The notes beneath the pieces were generated by a model, which saw only the letters and a list, made by a program, of their open reading frames with translations, did no database searches and had not been told where the DNA came from. Source: Pseudomonadota bacterium (lineage in GTDB: Bacteria > Pseudomonadota > Gammaproteobacteria > GCA-001735895). From it: 33,830 nucleotides of DNA. Made by a program: the position numbers and the translations under genes. Every line of letters starts with the position of its first letter. Within the stretch, counting starts at the first letter, position 1. Below, piece after piece: positions 14,239-22,253 of this stretch. The DNA lies in NCBI GenBank assembly GCA_022563685.1, contig JADFMY010000023.1, positions 1 through 33,830 of the forward strand. The letters run 5' to 3'.

Positions 14239-17200
14239 TTAGACCATCCCCGTCTTCGAACCGGCAAGCTCCGCCATTTCGAGTTCCGAATCGTCCACCT
14301 CCAGGTACCGATCCCTGGCAAAAAAGGTATACATTACCGGCAACACGAACAGCGTAAACAGGGTTCCGATAGCGAAACCTGAAACGATGGTGATACCGAT
14401 CGCCTGTCGGCTCGCGGCGCCCGCACCGCTGGCGATTACCAGAGGCATGATGCCGAGGATGGTGGAAAAAGAGGTCATCAGTATTGGGCGCAGGCGAACC
14501 GACGATGCCTTGATCACAGCTTCGACAGGCGTTAGTTTTTCCTTTAACTGGTACTCATTGGCAAATTCGACGATCAGGATACCGTGTTTACTGATCAGGC
14601 CGATCAGGGTGATCAGCCCGACCTGGCTATAGATATTCATTGACACCTGCCATAAAAACATCGGTATCAGTGCGCCAAACATGGCCAGTGGTACCGTGGT
14701 GAGGATGATAAACGGGTCGCGAAAACTCTCATACAGGGCGGCCAGAATCAGGAATACGACGACGATAGCAAACACAAAGGTCAATGCGAGCACCGAGCCT
14801 TCCTGAACCAACTGGCGGGACTGGCCCTGATAATCGAAGGTATAGCCGGCGGGTGCAACCTGTTCGGTAATGTCGCGTAAGGTCTGCAATGCCTGACCGA
14901 GCGGTACGCCAGGAAGTGCATCTATCCTGGCTGAATTCTGTTGCTGAAATTGCACCAGTTCGGTTGGAACCGAGGTGTACTCGATATCGACCAGTGCGGA
15001 AAGGCTGATTTGATCTCCACGGTCCGAATAGACGTAGTACTGGCTGATAATATCGGCGTTTTGACGCCCTTCGCGGCGTGCCTGCGGAATGATTTTGTAA
15101 CTACGACCGGCCAGGTTGAATCGGCTCACATAGCCCTCGGCCAGGATAGCGCCGAGCGTTTGGCCAATTTTGCGCATCGAAATACCCATCGCATCGGCGC
15201 GCTCGCGATCGATGGTGATGCGGATTTCGGGTTTGCTGAAACTGAAATCACTCTTGATAAAGAAAAACTGACCAGACTCCCTGGCTTTGGCTAGAACCTG
15301 TTGCACGACACCATAGAGGCGCTCGTAGTTCTGTTGAGTTTTTAAAATGAATTCTACCGGGGTGTTGCCGCTCGCGCCGGGTAAAGATGGGGGATTAAAC
15401 GCAAAACTTTCCAGTCCCGGTTGCTGGTCGAGTTGCTTCTGGATCACCGGGATCAGGTCATTAGACGACAGGCTGCGTTCTTCCCAGGGCTTTAGCCGCA
15501 TACCGGAAAATGAAACGGTCGGGCCGGCGAAGCCATTGGCCATGAACGACGAATGGTATTCATCCTCAAATTCGCGATAGATATCGATATAGGGCACGGT
15601 ATATTTGTTCAAATAATCGATGCTGGTGTGGTCGGGGGCTTTCGAAAAAACGAAAATGACGCCCTGGTCTTCCTCGGGTGCAAGTTCGTACTGGATAAAT
15701 TGAAACATTGCCACCTGCATCGCCAGGATAAACACGACAAAAATCACCGTCACCGAGCGGGTGCGCAGGGATTCCGCCAGGAAGGTTTCGTAGCGGTGCT
15801 GGCAGCGTTTGAATACGGCGGTAATAAAGCGCGCGTAGGCGTTATTCGCTACCGTGGGTTTCAGAATTCGCGAACACATCATTGGCGACAGAGTCAGGGC
15901 GATGATAGTCGAGATAATAATCGTACCGACCAGCGTAAATGCAAACTCCTTGAATAATACCCCGGTTAAACCACCCAATAGTCCGATCGGGGCGTAAACA
16001 ACTACCAGCACAATGGAGGTGGTGATTACCGGTTTGGCGATTTCGCGCGCACCTACCAGTGCTGCCCGAAACGGACGTAGTCCCTCGCCGATATGACGAT
16101 AAATATTCTCAACCACCAGAATGGCATCGTCGACCAGCATGCCAATAGCCATCACCATTGCGAGCAGGGTCAGCAGGTTGATCGAAAAAGACATCATCTG
16201 CATGAAAAACAACACACCGATGATCGACAGTGGAATCGTCACCAGTGGCACCAGGGTGGAACGGAACGAACCCAGAAACAGGAAAATGACCAGGATCACG
16301 ATCACCGACGCCTGCAGCAGGGTGATGATCACTTCGTTGATCGAAGCCTGGATAAATTCGGTTGAGTCGTAGACGATGGCTGTATTGAGACCGGGCGGAA
16401 ACGACTTCTTCAGCTTTTCCAGTTCGGCGGTAACAAGCTTGATCGTGGTCAATGGGTTGCCATCGGTGGCGCCCAGTATGCCGATGTAAATCGAAGGAAC
16501 ACCGTCGAACATGACCAGGCTGTCGTAGTTCTCTGCACCGAGTTCCACTTCTGCGACATCGCCGAGTCGTACCGCGTTGGCGCCTTCCTCACGAATAATA
16601 AAACGCTTGAATACTTCGGGGTCGCTGGTATCGGTGACTGCGTTGACATTGGTTTGCACCAGCTTGCCGCGCGTTTGACCCGCGGCTGACTGGTAATTGT
16701 CGGCATCGATAGCGTCGACGATATCCGCTGCTGATACTCTCAGCGCCGCCATGCGAATCGGATCCATCCAGATACGCATCGAGTAGGTCTTGCCACCGAG
16801 TATCTGCGCCTGCGCGACTCCTTTTACAGTCGAAAGTGCAGGTTGTATGGTACGGAGCAAATAGTCGGTGACTTCGACATCGGACAGGGTGTCGCTATAA
16901 AAGCCGTAATAGGCCAGCGCAAAACCCTCGGCCGCGGTTTTGGCGATCACCGGGTCCTCGGATTCAACCGGCAATTCGCCCCTTATCGACGCGACCTTGG
17001 TACTCACCTCGGTGAGTGCATCGTCTGCGTCGACCCCGAGTTTCATGTGGACTTCGACGGTCGATACGCTATTCCTGCTACTGGAACGAACAAAGTCGAT
17101 GCCGGAGGTGCTCGAAACAACCTGTTGAACAGGCGTGCTGATAAAGCCCTGGATCAGTTCGGCGCTGGCGCCTGGGTAGGCCGTGGTGATGGTGATTACC

Positions 17201-17325
17201 GATGTTTCCAGTTCAGGGTATTGTCGAACAGGGGTGTCGAAAAAGGCCTGAATCCCCAGTAGCACTATCATCACGCTGACGACCAGTGCCAGCACGGGTC
17301 TTTTGATAAAGAAATCGGTCAGCAT
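14239..17325 (-). CDS. RND-family efflux pump inner-membrane transporter (HAE1/AcrB type)
   Basis: This is a proton-driven tripartite efflux transporter of 1028 residues, full length for the hydrophobe/amphiphile family. TM1 starts at residue 7 (FIKRPVLALVVSVMIVLLG). The proton-relay aspartates are D399 and D400 in GMLVDDAILVVEN on TM4, and the second-half motif GLISKHGILIVEFANE is present, with large periplasmic loops after TM1 and TM7. The adaptor gene lies eight bases upstream, but no outer-membrane channel gene is in the window, so the pump probably borrows a TolC-like channel. The substrate is not predictable. No regulator gene is adjacent. Confidence 0.92.
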   Translation of the reverse strand: MLTDFFIKRPVLALVVSVMIVLLGIQAFFDTPVRQYPELETSVITITTAYPGASAELIQGFISTPVQQVVSSTSGIDFVRSSSRNSVSTVEVHMKLGVDADDALTEVSTKVASIRGELPVESEDPVIAKTAAEGFALAYYGFYSDTLSDVEVTDYLLRTIQPALSTVKGVAQAQILGGKTYSMRIWMDPIRMAALRVSAADIVDAIDADNYQSAAGQTRGKLVQTNVNAVTDTSDPEVFKRFIIREEGANAVRLGDVAEVELGAENYDSLVMFDGVPSIYIGILGATDGNPLTTIKLVTAELEKLKKSFPPGLNTAIVYDSTEFIQASINEVIITLLQASVIVILVIFLFLGSFRSTLVPLVTIPLSIIGVLFFMQMMSFSINLLTLLAMVMAIGMLVDDAILVVENIYRHIGEGLRPFRAALVGAREIAKPVITTSIVLVVVYAPIGLLGGLTGVLFKEFAFTLVGTIIISTIIALTLSPMMCSRILKPTVANNAYARFITAVFKRCQHRYETFLAESLRTRSVTVIFVVFILAMQVAMFQFIQYELAPEEDQGVIFVFSKAPDHTSIDYLNKYTVPYIDIYREFEDEYHSSFMANGFAGPTVSFSGMRLKPWEERSLSSNDLIPVIQKQLDQQPGLESFAFNPPSLPGASGNTPVEFILKTQQNYERLYGVVQQVLAKARESGQFFFIKSDFSFSKPEIRITIDRERADAMGISMRKIGQTLGAILAEGYVSRFNLAGRSYKIIPQARREGRQNADIISQYYVYSDRGDQISLSALVDIEYTSVPTELVQFQQQNSARIDALPGVPLGQALQTLRDITEQVAPAGYTFDYQGQSRQLVQEGSVLALTFVFAIVVVFLILAALYESFRDPFIILTTVPLAMFGALIPMFLWQVSMNIYSQVGLITLIGLISKHGILIVEFANEYQLKEKLTPVEAVIKASSVRLRPILMTSFSTILGIMPLVIASGAGAASRQAIGITIVSGFAIGTLFTLFVLPVMYTFFARDRYLEVDDSELEMAELAGSKTGMV

Positions 17326-17333
17326 GGTCGGTG

Positions 17334-18509
17334 TTACTGCGCGGCCGTGGTTGGTCGGTTGTATTCAGGCACATCGTCGACGATGGTAACCTTGAGGCTG
17401 GGGTAAAGTTTCAGTTGACCGGCGGTCACGATTAAATCGCCGGCCTTAATCCCCGCGGTGATCCCAACCATGCCGTCGACTCGATAGGCAACCTTAACCT
17501 GGCGGGCAGCCAAAATATAAGCCGGGTTCGAATCAGTATCGGTGGCCCCGGTTTTTTCCAGCACGTAAACCGCTTCGCCATAGATATTATAAAATATCGA
17601 GGTCTCGGGAACGGTTAATACCGGGACCTTTCGATTGCCAGTCACTTCCATTTCAGCAAACATGCCGGGCGCCAGTTTACCCTGCTTATTGTCGACCTCG
17701 GCCCTGATGCTGACATTGCGGGTGTTTTCGTCAAGCATCGGGTTCCAGGCTTTAACCTGGGCGCTAAATTGTAGATCAGGATAGGATCGAACCTTGAAAT
17801 CGATCGACTGTCCCACCGCGAGATCCTTGAAATTGCTTTCCGGTAAGGTGAAATCGAGCAATAGCCTGTAGACAGATTGTAACGTGACAATCGGCGTACC
17901 CGGAGTTATATATTCGCCGACATCGACCTGGCGAATGCCCAGTTTTCCGGAAAACGGCGCGCTGATGCTTTTCTTTGCCAGCGCAGCCTCGGCGATACCA
18001 ATTTGAGAACGCGCGATATTCACCAGTGCTGCCTGTGTATCCAGGACATTACTGGTGACGAAGTCCTTGTCCTTGAGTTTCAATAGACGCTCATTCTGGC
18101 TGTTATCGGCTTCAAATTTCGCCTTTGCCGACGCCAGGCGGGCCAGTTCAGAGCGATTATCGAGTTCAACCAGCAGGGTACCCGCTTCGACTTCCTGCCC
18201 CGATTCAAAATAGATCGATTTCACCACGCCCGGCACTTCGCTCGCGATATCGACGCCCTGGTAAGCGTTCAGAGTACCAATTGCCTTGATGCGTTTGTTC
18301 CATTGCGCCGCTTCCGCCCTGGCCACGACAACGCTGATCGGTGGCGGAACCGCGCTATTCTGCGCTCCCATTTCCTGAATTTGCAGGAACTTTTTATAAG
18401 CCAGTGCACCGGTCATCGCCAGGCCGAGTAATACGACCAGAAAGATTCGTAAATATAGCCGTGGCTTCCTGGTGGCGCTATGTTCGGGTTGAGACACTAT
18501 ATTCCCCAT
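17334..18509 (-). CDS. RND efflux periplasmic adaptor (membrane fusion protein)
   Basis: This 391-residue HlyD/AcrA-type adaptor links the RND pump to an outer-membrane channel. It has an uncleaved-looking N-terminal anchor (LRIFLVVLLGLAMTGALAY, residues about 21-39) rather than a lipobox. A barrel-sandwich half follows (GVVKSIYFESGQEVEAGTLLVELDN), then a short alpha-hairpin, the second lipoyl half (ISAPFSGKLGIRQVDVGEYITPGTPIVTL), and beta-barrel and membrane-proximal domains. It is the first gene of a two-gene operon with the RND transporter, with an eight-base gap. Confidence 0.92.
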   Translation of the reverse strand: MGNIVSQPEHSATRKPRLYLRIFLVVLLGLAMTGALAYKKFLQIQEMGAQNSAVPPPISVVVARAEAAQWNKRIKAIGTLNAYQGVDIASEVPGVVKSIYFESGQEVEAGTLLVELDNRSELARLASAKAKFEADNSQNERLLKLKDKDFVTSNVLDTQAALVNIARSQIGIAEAALAKKSISAPFSGKLGIRQVDVGEYITPGTPIVTLQSVYRLLLDFTLPESNFKDLAVGQSIDFKVRSYPDLQFSAQVKAWNPMLDENTRNVSIRAEVDNKQGKLAPGMFAEMEVTGNRKVPVLTVPETSIFYNIYGEAVYVLEKTGATDTDSNPAYILAARQVKVAYRVDGMVGITAGIKAGDLIVTAGQLKLYPSLKVTIVDDVPEYNRPTTAAQ

Positions 18510-18655
18510 GTGTTTATCGCGTGATCACGCTGGTTGGACAAACCGGCGTAGAGGGCTATCCGCGCAGTTTAATCCGACAGGGTAAATTAATCAGCCGAAT
18601 CACAGATATAAATGGTGGGCTTTGAATAAATTTAAAGTTGGGGAGATGTGAATTG

Positions 18656-19522
18656 TTATGTAGATACCCGCTCTGCAATCGCCAGGATGCGGTGCATCTC
18701 GCGCAGCACAGGTTTTTCGATCAGCTTGCCATCGACAACCACAAGCCCGGTATCGGCCTCCTCGAACGCCTGCAATAGTCTTTTGGCGTGGGCAACCGCG
18801 GCTTCATCGGGGGTGAAAACCCCGTTGAGAATCGGGATTTGTTTGGGGTGGATCGAACCCTTGCCACTGAATCCCAGATCCCGCGCAAGGCGGGCTTCGC
18901 GTTCCATTCCCCCGGGATCTTGCAGATCCAGATAGGGGACATCGATGGCATCGATCCCCGCACTGGCTGCCGCATGAACGACGCGCGAACGGGCATAGAG
19001 CAGGGACTCCCACGAATTCTTGCAACGCAGTTCGGCGGCCATATCGACTCCCCCGAAAAAGAGTGCATCGATGCGCGAGCTGGCTCCTGCGATATCGTGC
19101 GCGGCTTCGAGTCCGGCGTTGGTCTCGATAATGATGTGCAGACGAGTGTCGAGACCGCGCTCGGTCAAAATGTCATCGAGCAGGACGACCTCGTCCGGTG
19201 ACATCACCTTCGGCAACATCAGGGCGGGCGGTGGGGTATCGGTAGCGAGCACTGCCTGTAAGTCGGCAATACCGAAGGCGGATCGGAGGCAGTTGATGCG
19301 CACTATACGTTCAATGCCATCATCGGCCTGGGGTGTCTCGAAAATCCGCAGCGCGTTTACCCGTGCCGCATCCTTGTCTTTCGGCGCAATACCGTCCTCG
19401 AGTTCAATGCAGACAATATCGGCACCCGAAGCGAGTGCTTTGGGAAACATTTCGGGCTTCAAACCAGGTGAAAAGATAAAACTGCGCCGCGGACGGACCG
19501 CGGATTCAGTAGTCGTTGTCAT
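18656..19522 (-). CDS. CitE-like CoA-ester lyase (HpcH/HpaI family)
   Basis: This 288-residue TIM-barrel protein is of the citrate lyase beta-subunit-like family, which includes malyl-CoA and beta-methylmalyl-CoA lyases and citramalyl-CoA lyase. Seen here are the N-terminal RSFIFSPG, the metal-site segment ADIVCIELEDGIAPKDKD, the catalytic ESD-type region around IIETNAGLEAAHDIA, and GKGSIHPKQIPILN near the C-terminus. The substrate cannot be fixed by eye. It lies 68 bp downstream of the DmdA-like gene on the same strand, so the two may be co-expressed, and a role in DMSP-derived or C2/C3 acyl-CoA metabolism is possible. It has no citrate lyase alpha or gamma partners, which argues against citrate fermentation. 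Confidence 0.83.
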   Translation of the reverse strand: MTTTTESAVRPRRSFIFSPGLKPEMFPKALASGADIVCIELEDGIAPKDKDAARVNALRIFETPQADDGIERIVRINCLRSAFGIADLQAVLATDTPPPALMLPKVMSPDEVVLLDDILTERGLDTRLHIIIETNAGLEAAHDIAGASSRIDALFFGGVDMAAELRCKNSWESLLYARSRVVHAAASAGIDAIDVPYLDLQDPGGMEREARLARDLGFSGKGSIHPKQIPILNGVFTPDEAAVAHAKRLLQAFEEADTGLVVVDGKLIEKPVLREMHRILAIAERVST

Positions 19523-19590
19523 AGCCTTCTCACTTTTTAGCGTATTTCAAAATTGTCCGTGGAATGGGCCAGGCCCACGACCACAAACGA

Positions 19591-20697
19591 TCAGTTCCAG
19601 AATTCATCCCGTACGCGGGCCTCGCGCGTACCTTCAGGTGTATCTACTACCAGGCGGGTACCGGGTTCCCAATCGTCTTTATTCACCATGCCAATCGCGA
19701 CATTGGTGTGGAAATCAGGAGACCATACCGCCGATGAAATATACCCGGCGGACTCGCCGGATTGATTCTTCAATGGCCAGAGCTGTGGCGCCACCGAAAG
19801 GGGGTCGCCGTCGATCTCAACAGGCCGGATTTGCCGGGAGGGGTTTTGTTTGCCCAGCAGGGCGCCGTGACCAAGACAGCCGGTGGCCGTGTCCATATTG
19901 CAGTATTTACCCAGGCCAACCTCAAACGGTGTGTGGTCCAGGGTGATGTCATTGCCATAGGACAGCAGCCCACTCTCGATCCGTTCGATCAGATTCGGGC
20001 AGCCCGCGTGCACGTCCAGATCCGCACCCGCTTCGAACAGCGTGTCCCACAGAGCTTCTCCATTTTCAAATCCAACCAGGTAAATTTCGAATCCACCCTG
20101 TAAGGACCAGCCAGAGCGGGCGATGATCATCTCCTGGCCCTGAAAAATAATGGGTTTGTGGCGGAAGAACCGGGTATCCACGATTTCCTGGCCGAAAACT
20201 CGGCGGATCAGTTCGTCAGCTTTGGGCCCCTGAACGGCCAGCGGAGACACATCGGGCTCGAACACTTTCACCTCCAGGCCGAAGCCGTTCGCCAGGCCCT
20301 TGAAGTAATAGAGCATATCGGAATCGGCCAGCGATACCCAGTAGCGATCCTCGGCGAGCTTGTTGAGCACCGGGTCGTTCAGCATCGCACCTTGCGCATC
20401 GACCATGGGGATGTAATAACATTGGTCGTCTTCCATTTTCGCCAGGTCACGCGGCGTGGTCATCTGTACCAGCCGTTGTGCATCGGGACCGATGATTTCC
20501 ACCTGCTTTTGGCAGGTAACATCCCATACCTGCACGGCGGATTTCAGGTGGGCGTAATCTGCTTCTATCGAGTGATAAGCCGTTGCCAGTATCGTGTGGT
20601 TGTAAATGTTATAGGATTTCGCTCCTGCCGCCTCGACCCGGCGGGAGAATGGCGTGCGGCGCAGACGGCTTGAGAAGGAAATCAGGGGCTGGGACAT
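19591..20697 (-). CDS. dmdA: Dimethylsulfoniopropionate demethylase (DmdA-like)
   Basis: DmdA transfers a methyl group from DMSP to tetrahydrofolate, giving methylmercaptopropionate, and belongs to the GcvT aminomethyltransferase fold. The 368-residue length matches DmdA. Several stretches are close to my recollection of SAR11-type DmdA: the N-terminal TPFSRRVEAAG, VQVWDVTCQKQVEI, INDPVLNKLAEDRYWVSLADSD with MLND, ARSGWSLQGGFEIYL, and GCPNLIERIESGLLSYGND. Other GcvT-like proteins share the fold, so the substrate needs a tree. The CitE-like gene follows after 68 bp. The ATG at 20697 is preceded by CGGGGCTCC-like sequence rather than a strong ribosome binding site. Confidence 0.78.
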   Translation of the reverse strand: MSQPLISFSSRLRRTPFSRRVEAAGAKSYNIYNHTILATAYHSIEADYAHLKSAVQVWDVTCQKQVEIIGPDAQRLVQMTTPRDLAKMEDDQCYYIPMVDAQGAMLNDPVLNKLAEDRYWVSLADSDMLYYFKGLANGFGLEVKVFEPDVSPLAVQGPKADELIRRVFGQEIVDTRFFRHKPIIFQGQEMIIARSGWSLQGGFEIYLVGFENGEALWDTLFEAGADLDVHAGCPNLIERIESGLLSYGNDITLDHTPFEVGLGKYCNMDTATGCLGHGALLGKQNPSRQIRPVEIDGDPLSVAPQLWPLKNQSGESAGYISSAVWSPDFHTNVAIGMVNKDDWEPGTRLVVDTPEGTREARVRDEFWN

Positions 20698-21036
20698 AGA
20701 ACGGGGCTCCGCGAAAATGAGTAACTAAGTATTAGAGAGTTGAGACGCACCGGTTCCGGGAATAATCCAGGGCGGCCGTCAATAAATGTATAGCGTCAGG
20801 GTGGTATTAAGAATATAACCTTTAATTATAATCAAATTCAAGGCCGAGGCGTCCTGAGGGGCGGAGATGCCCCTGAGCTGAAATTATAGTCTCAATTTCA
20901 CTAGTGTCCGGGATAATTTCAATCTTATCAATTAGACCAGTAGGTTGGGGTGAGGGACGAACCCCAACATATTGATTCGGATTAGTCATGTTGGGCTTCG
21001 CAGGCTCAGCCCAACCTACAGTAGTGTCTCAATTCC
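20698..21036. other. Intergenic region rich in short palindromes
   Basis: These 339 bp lie upstream of the DmdA-like gene and downstream of the small RcnB/CigR-like gene, both on the minus strand. No ORF is convincing. The region holds a hairpin AGGGGC-N6-GCCCCT at 20857-20874 and a nested palindromic element at 20940-21019. The dmdA promoter presumably lies near 20720-20830 but was not identified. Confidence 0.6.
20940..21019. repeat. Nested GTAGGTTGGG palindromic element (REP-like)
   Basis: The outer arms GTAGGTTGGG (20940-20949) and CCCAACCTAC (21010-21019) are perfect 10-bp inverted repeats. Inside them are two smaller hairpins, GTTGGGGT/ACCCCAAC (20944-20968) and GTTGGGCT/AGCCCAAC (20990-21015). 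Such GTTGGGC...GCCCAAC units are common interspersed elements in proteobacterial intergenic DNA. A relation to RAYT-mobilised REP elements is possible. Confidence 0.65.
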
Positions 21037-21348
21037 TTAATTTAATATCTCGGCTATTTCCCTGGTCGCCTGGTACAGTCTTATTAACTTTCCTTCGACA
21101 CGAAGCGTCAGTAAACCATGTTTATCGACTGGCACCACGATATCGCCATGACTGTAAACATGGGCATCGAGTATGCTTCCCCTGATTAATTTCATTTGCC
21201 ATCCTGGCGGGAGTGGTTTACCTCTTTCCAGGTTTTTTTGCAATCCGTAGGGAAATATTTTGGACTTGTTTTTTTCTTTTCCTGCAAACACGGGACTGGC
21301 AATTAAGCCAGTGACTATTAACGAAATAAGCAGATTATTTATATTCAT
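21037..21348 (-). CDS. Small secreted RcnB/CigR-like protein
   Basis: This is a 103-residue exported protein with a clear signal peptide (residues 1-22, ending SPVFA). The mature part contains GLQKNLERGKPLPPGWQMKLIRG, a pattern recalling the LPPGWxxKL motif of RcnB/CigR-family periplasmic proteins. This is followed by a beta-rich stretch (DIVVPVDKHGLLTLRVEGKLIRLY). The function is unknown; relatives are linked to metal or virulence regulation in some species. It stands alone on the minus strand, divergent from the TlpA operon that starts 165 bp away. Confidence 0.65.
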   Translation of the reverse strand: MNINNLLISLIVTGLIASPVFAGKEKNKSKIFPYGLQKNLERGKPLPPGWQMKLIRGSILDAHVYSHGDIVVPVDKHGLLTLRVEGKLIRLYQATREIAEILN

Positions 21349-21513
21349 CTCATATGTTCCATAAGCGATGATTCGAGTATAGACACTGTAAATGCCTTAT
21401 CAACGTAAAGATTTAAATTTTATTTTTCAAATAAATGGGGCCACCTCTGTAATTAATCGAAAATCTGGAATCGAATGCAATAAAATGGGTCATACCAATT
21501 AGCAGGAGTAACT

Positions 21514-22005
21514 ATGAAATTGGTGCGGTATATCTTTATTGTTTTGCTAGTCGGGTTGAGCGGGATTTCAGTTGCTGAAATTACCGATGCGCCCAACTTT
21601 AGCTTACCTACCCAGGATGGTGAAATTAACCTCCAAGATCTTCGTGGTAAGGTGGTATATCTCGATTTTTGGGCCTCATGGTGCAAACCCTGTATTAAAT
21701 CATTTCCCTGGATGTATTATTTAAAAGCGACTTACCAGGATCAGGGTTTCGAAATAATCGCGGTTAATCTTGATACCGAAAAAAGTTTGGCCGAGGACTT
21801 CCTGAATAGAGTTGATATCAATTTTATTATTGCGTTCGATCCGGTGGGAAAAACGGCAGAAGCCTATCAGTTGCGCGGAATGCCAAGCACCTATTTTATT
21901 GGACGTGATGGCCGAATCTATGCATCACATATCGGTTTTCGAGATAAGGATAAGCCGAAGCTGGAACAGGCCGTTAAACTTTTGCTAGGGAAGCCTCAGC
22001 AATGA
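21514..22005 (+). CDS. TlpA-like periplasmic thioredoxin
   Basis: This is a periplasmic thiol-disulfide oxidoreductase of the TlpA/ResA family, 163 residues. It has a signal peptide (residues 1-21, ending SVAE), an active site WASWC57-K-P-C60, and the cis-proline loop GMPSTYFIG. TlpA-like proteins keep cysteines reduced on exported apoproteins. Here the obvious client is the next gene product, a lipoprotein ending in Cys-Gly-Cys-Asn. AGGAG lies upstream of the ATG (21504-21508). It is the first of four same-strand genes with DUF4266, DUF3570 and ApbE products. Confidence 0.9.
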   Translation: MKLVRYIFIVLLVGLSGISVAEITDAPNFSLPTQDGEINLQDLRGKVVYLDFWASWCKPCIKSFPWMYYLKATYQDQGFEIIAVNLDTEKSLAEDFLNRVDINFIIAFDPVGKTAEAYQLRGMPSTYFIGRDGRIYASHIGFRDKDKPKLEQAVKLLLGKPQQ

Positions 22006-22040
22006 TCAGTGAATCCTTTAGTCCCAGGAGAAATAAACCA

Positions 22041-22253
22041 ATGCGGGTGATGTTTATCATGCTTATGGCGGTCACCATTTCCGCATGTTCTTCCATGGGA
22101 ATTCAGCCCTGGGAGCGCGATTTGCTGGCGAAAGATTCCATGCAACTGGTTCCAGATTACCTGGACAACTTTATAGATGAGCATATTTATTTTAGTAAAG
22201 AAGCCAGCAGCGGTGGCCAGGGTGTTGGCGGAGGCGGTTGCGGTTGCAATTAA
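22041..22253 (+). CDS. DUF4266 small lipoprotein with Cys-Gly-Cys tail
   Basis: This is a 70-residue lipoprotein precursor. The lipobox is TISAC (residues 12-16), so the mature protein begins at C16. The conserved IQPWERDLLAKDSMQL block follows, and the C-terminus is glycine-rich, ending GGGGCGCN. I chose the ATG at 22041 because AGGAG is about ten bases upstream and the signal sequence begins there; an in-frame ATG at 22002 would add 13 non-conserved residues. The length, lipobox and tail match what I know as DUF4266, a family with no established function. It overlaps the start of the DUF3570 gene, implying translational coupling. Confidence 0.8.
   Translation: MRVMFIMLMAVTISACSSMGIQPWERDLLAKDSMQLVPDYLDNFIDEHIYFSKEASSGGQGVGGGGCGCN

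Noticed and set aside
15553-16372. Plus-strand open frames inside the RND transporter gene
   Set aside because: They are antisense shadows, rich in His/Gln/Asp from the hydrophobic codons of the real gene, without start signals.
18656-19522. Citrate lyase beta subunit proper
   Set aside because: No citF, citD or citC-like genes are nearby; a stand-alone CitE-like CoA-ester lyase is more consistent.
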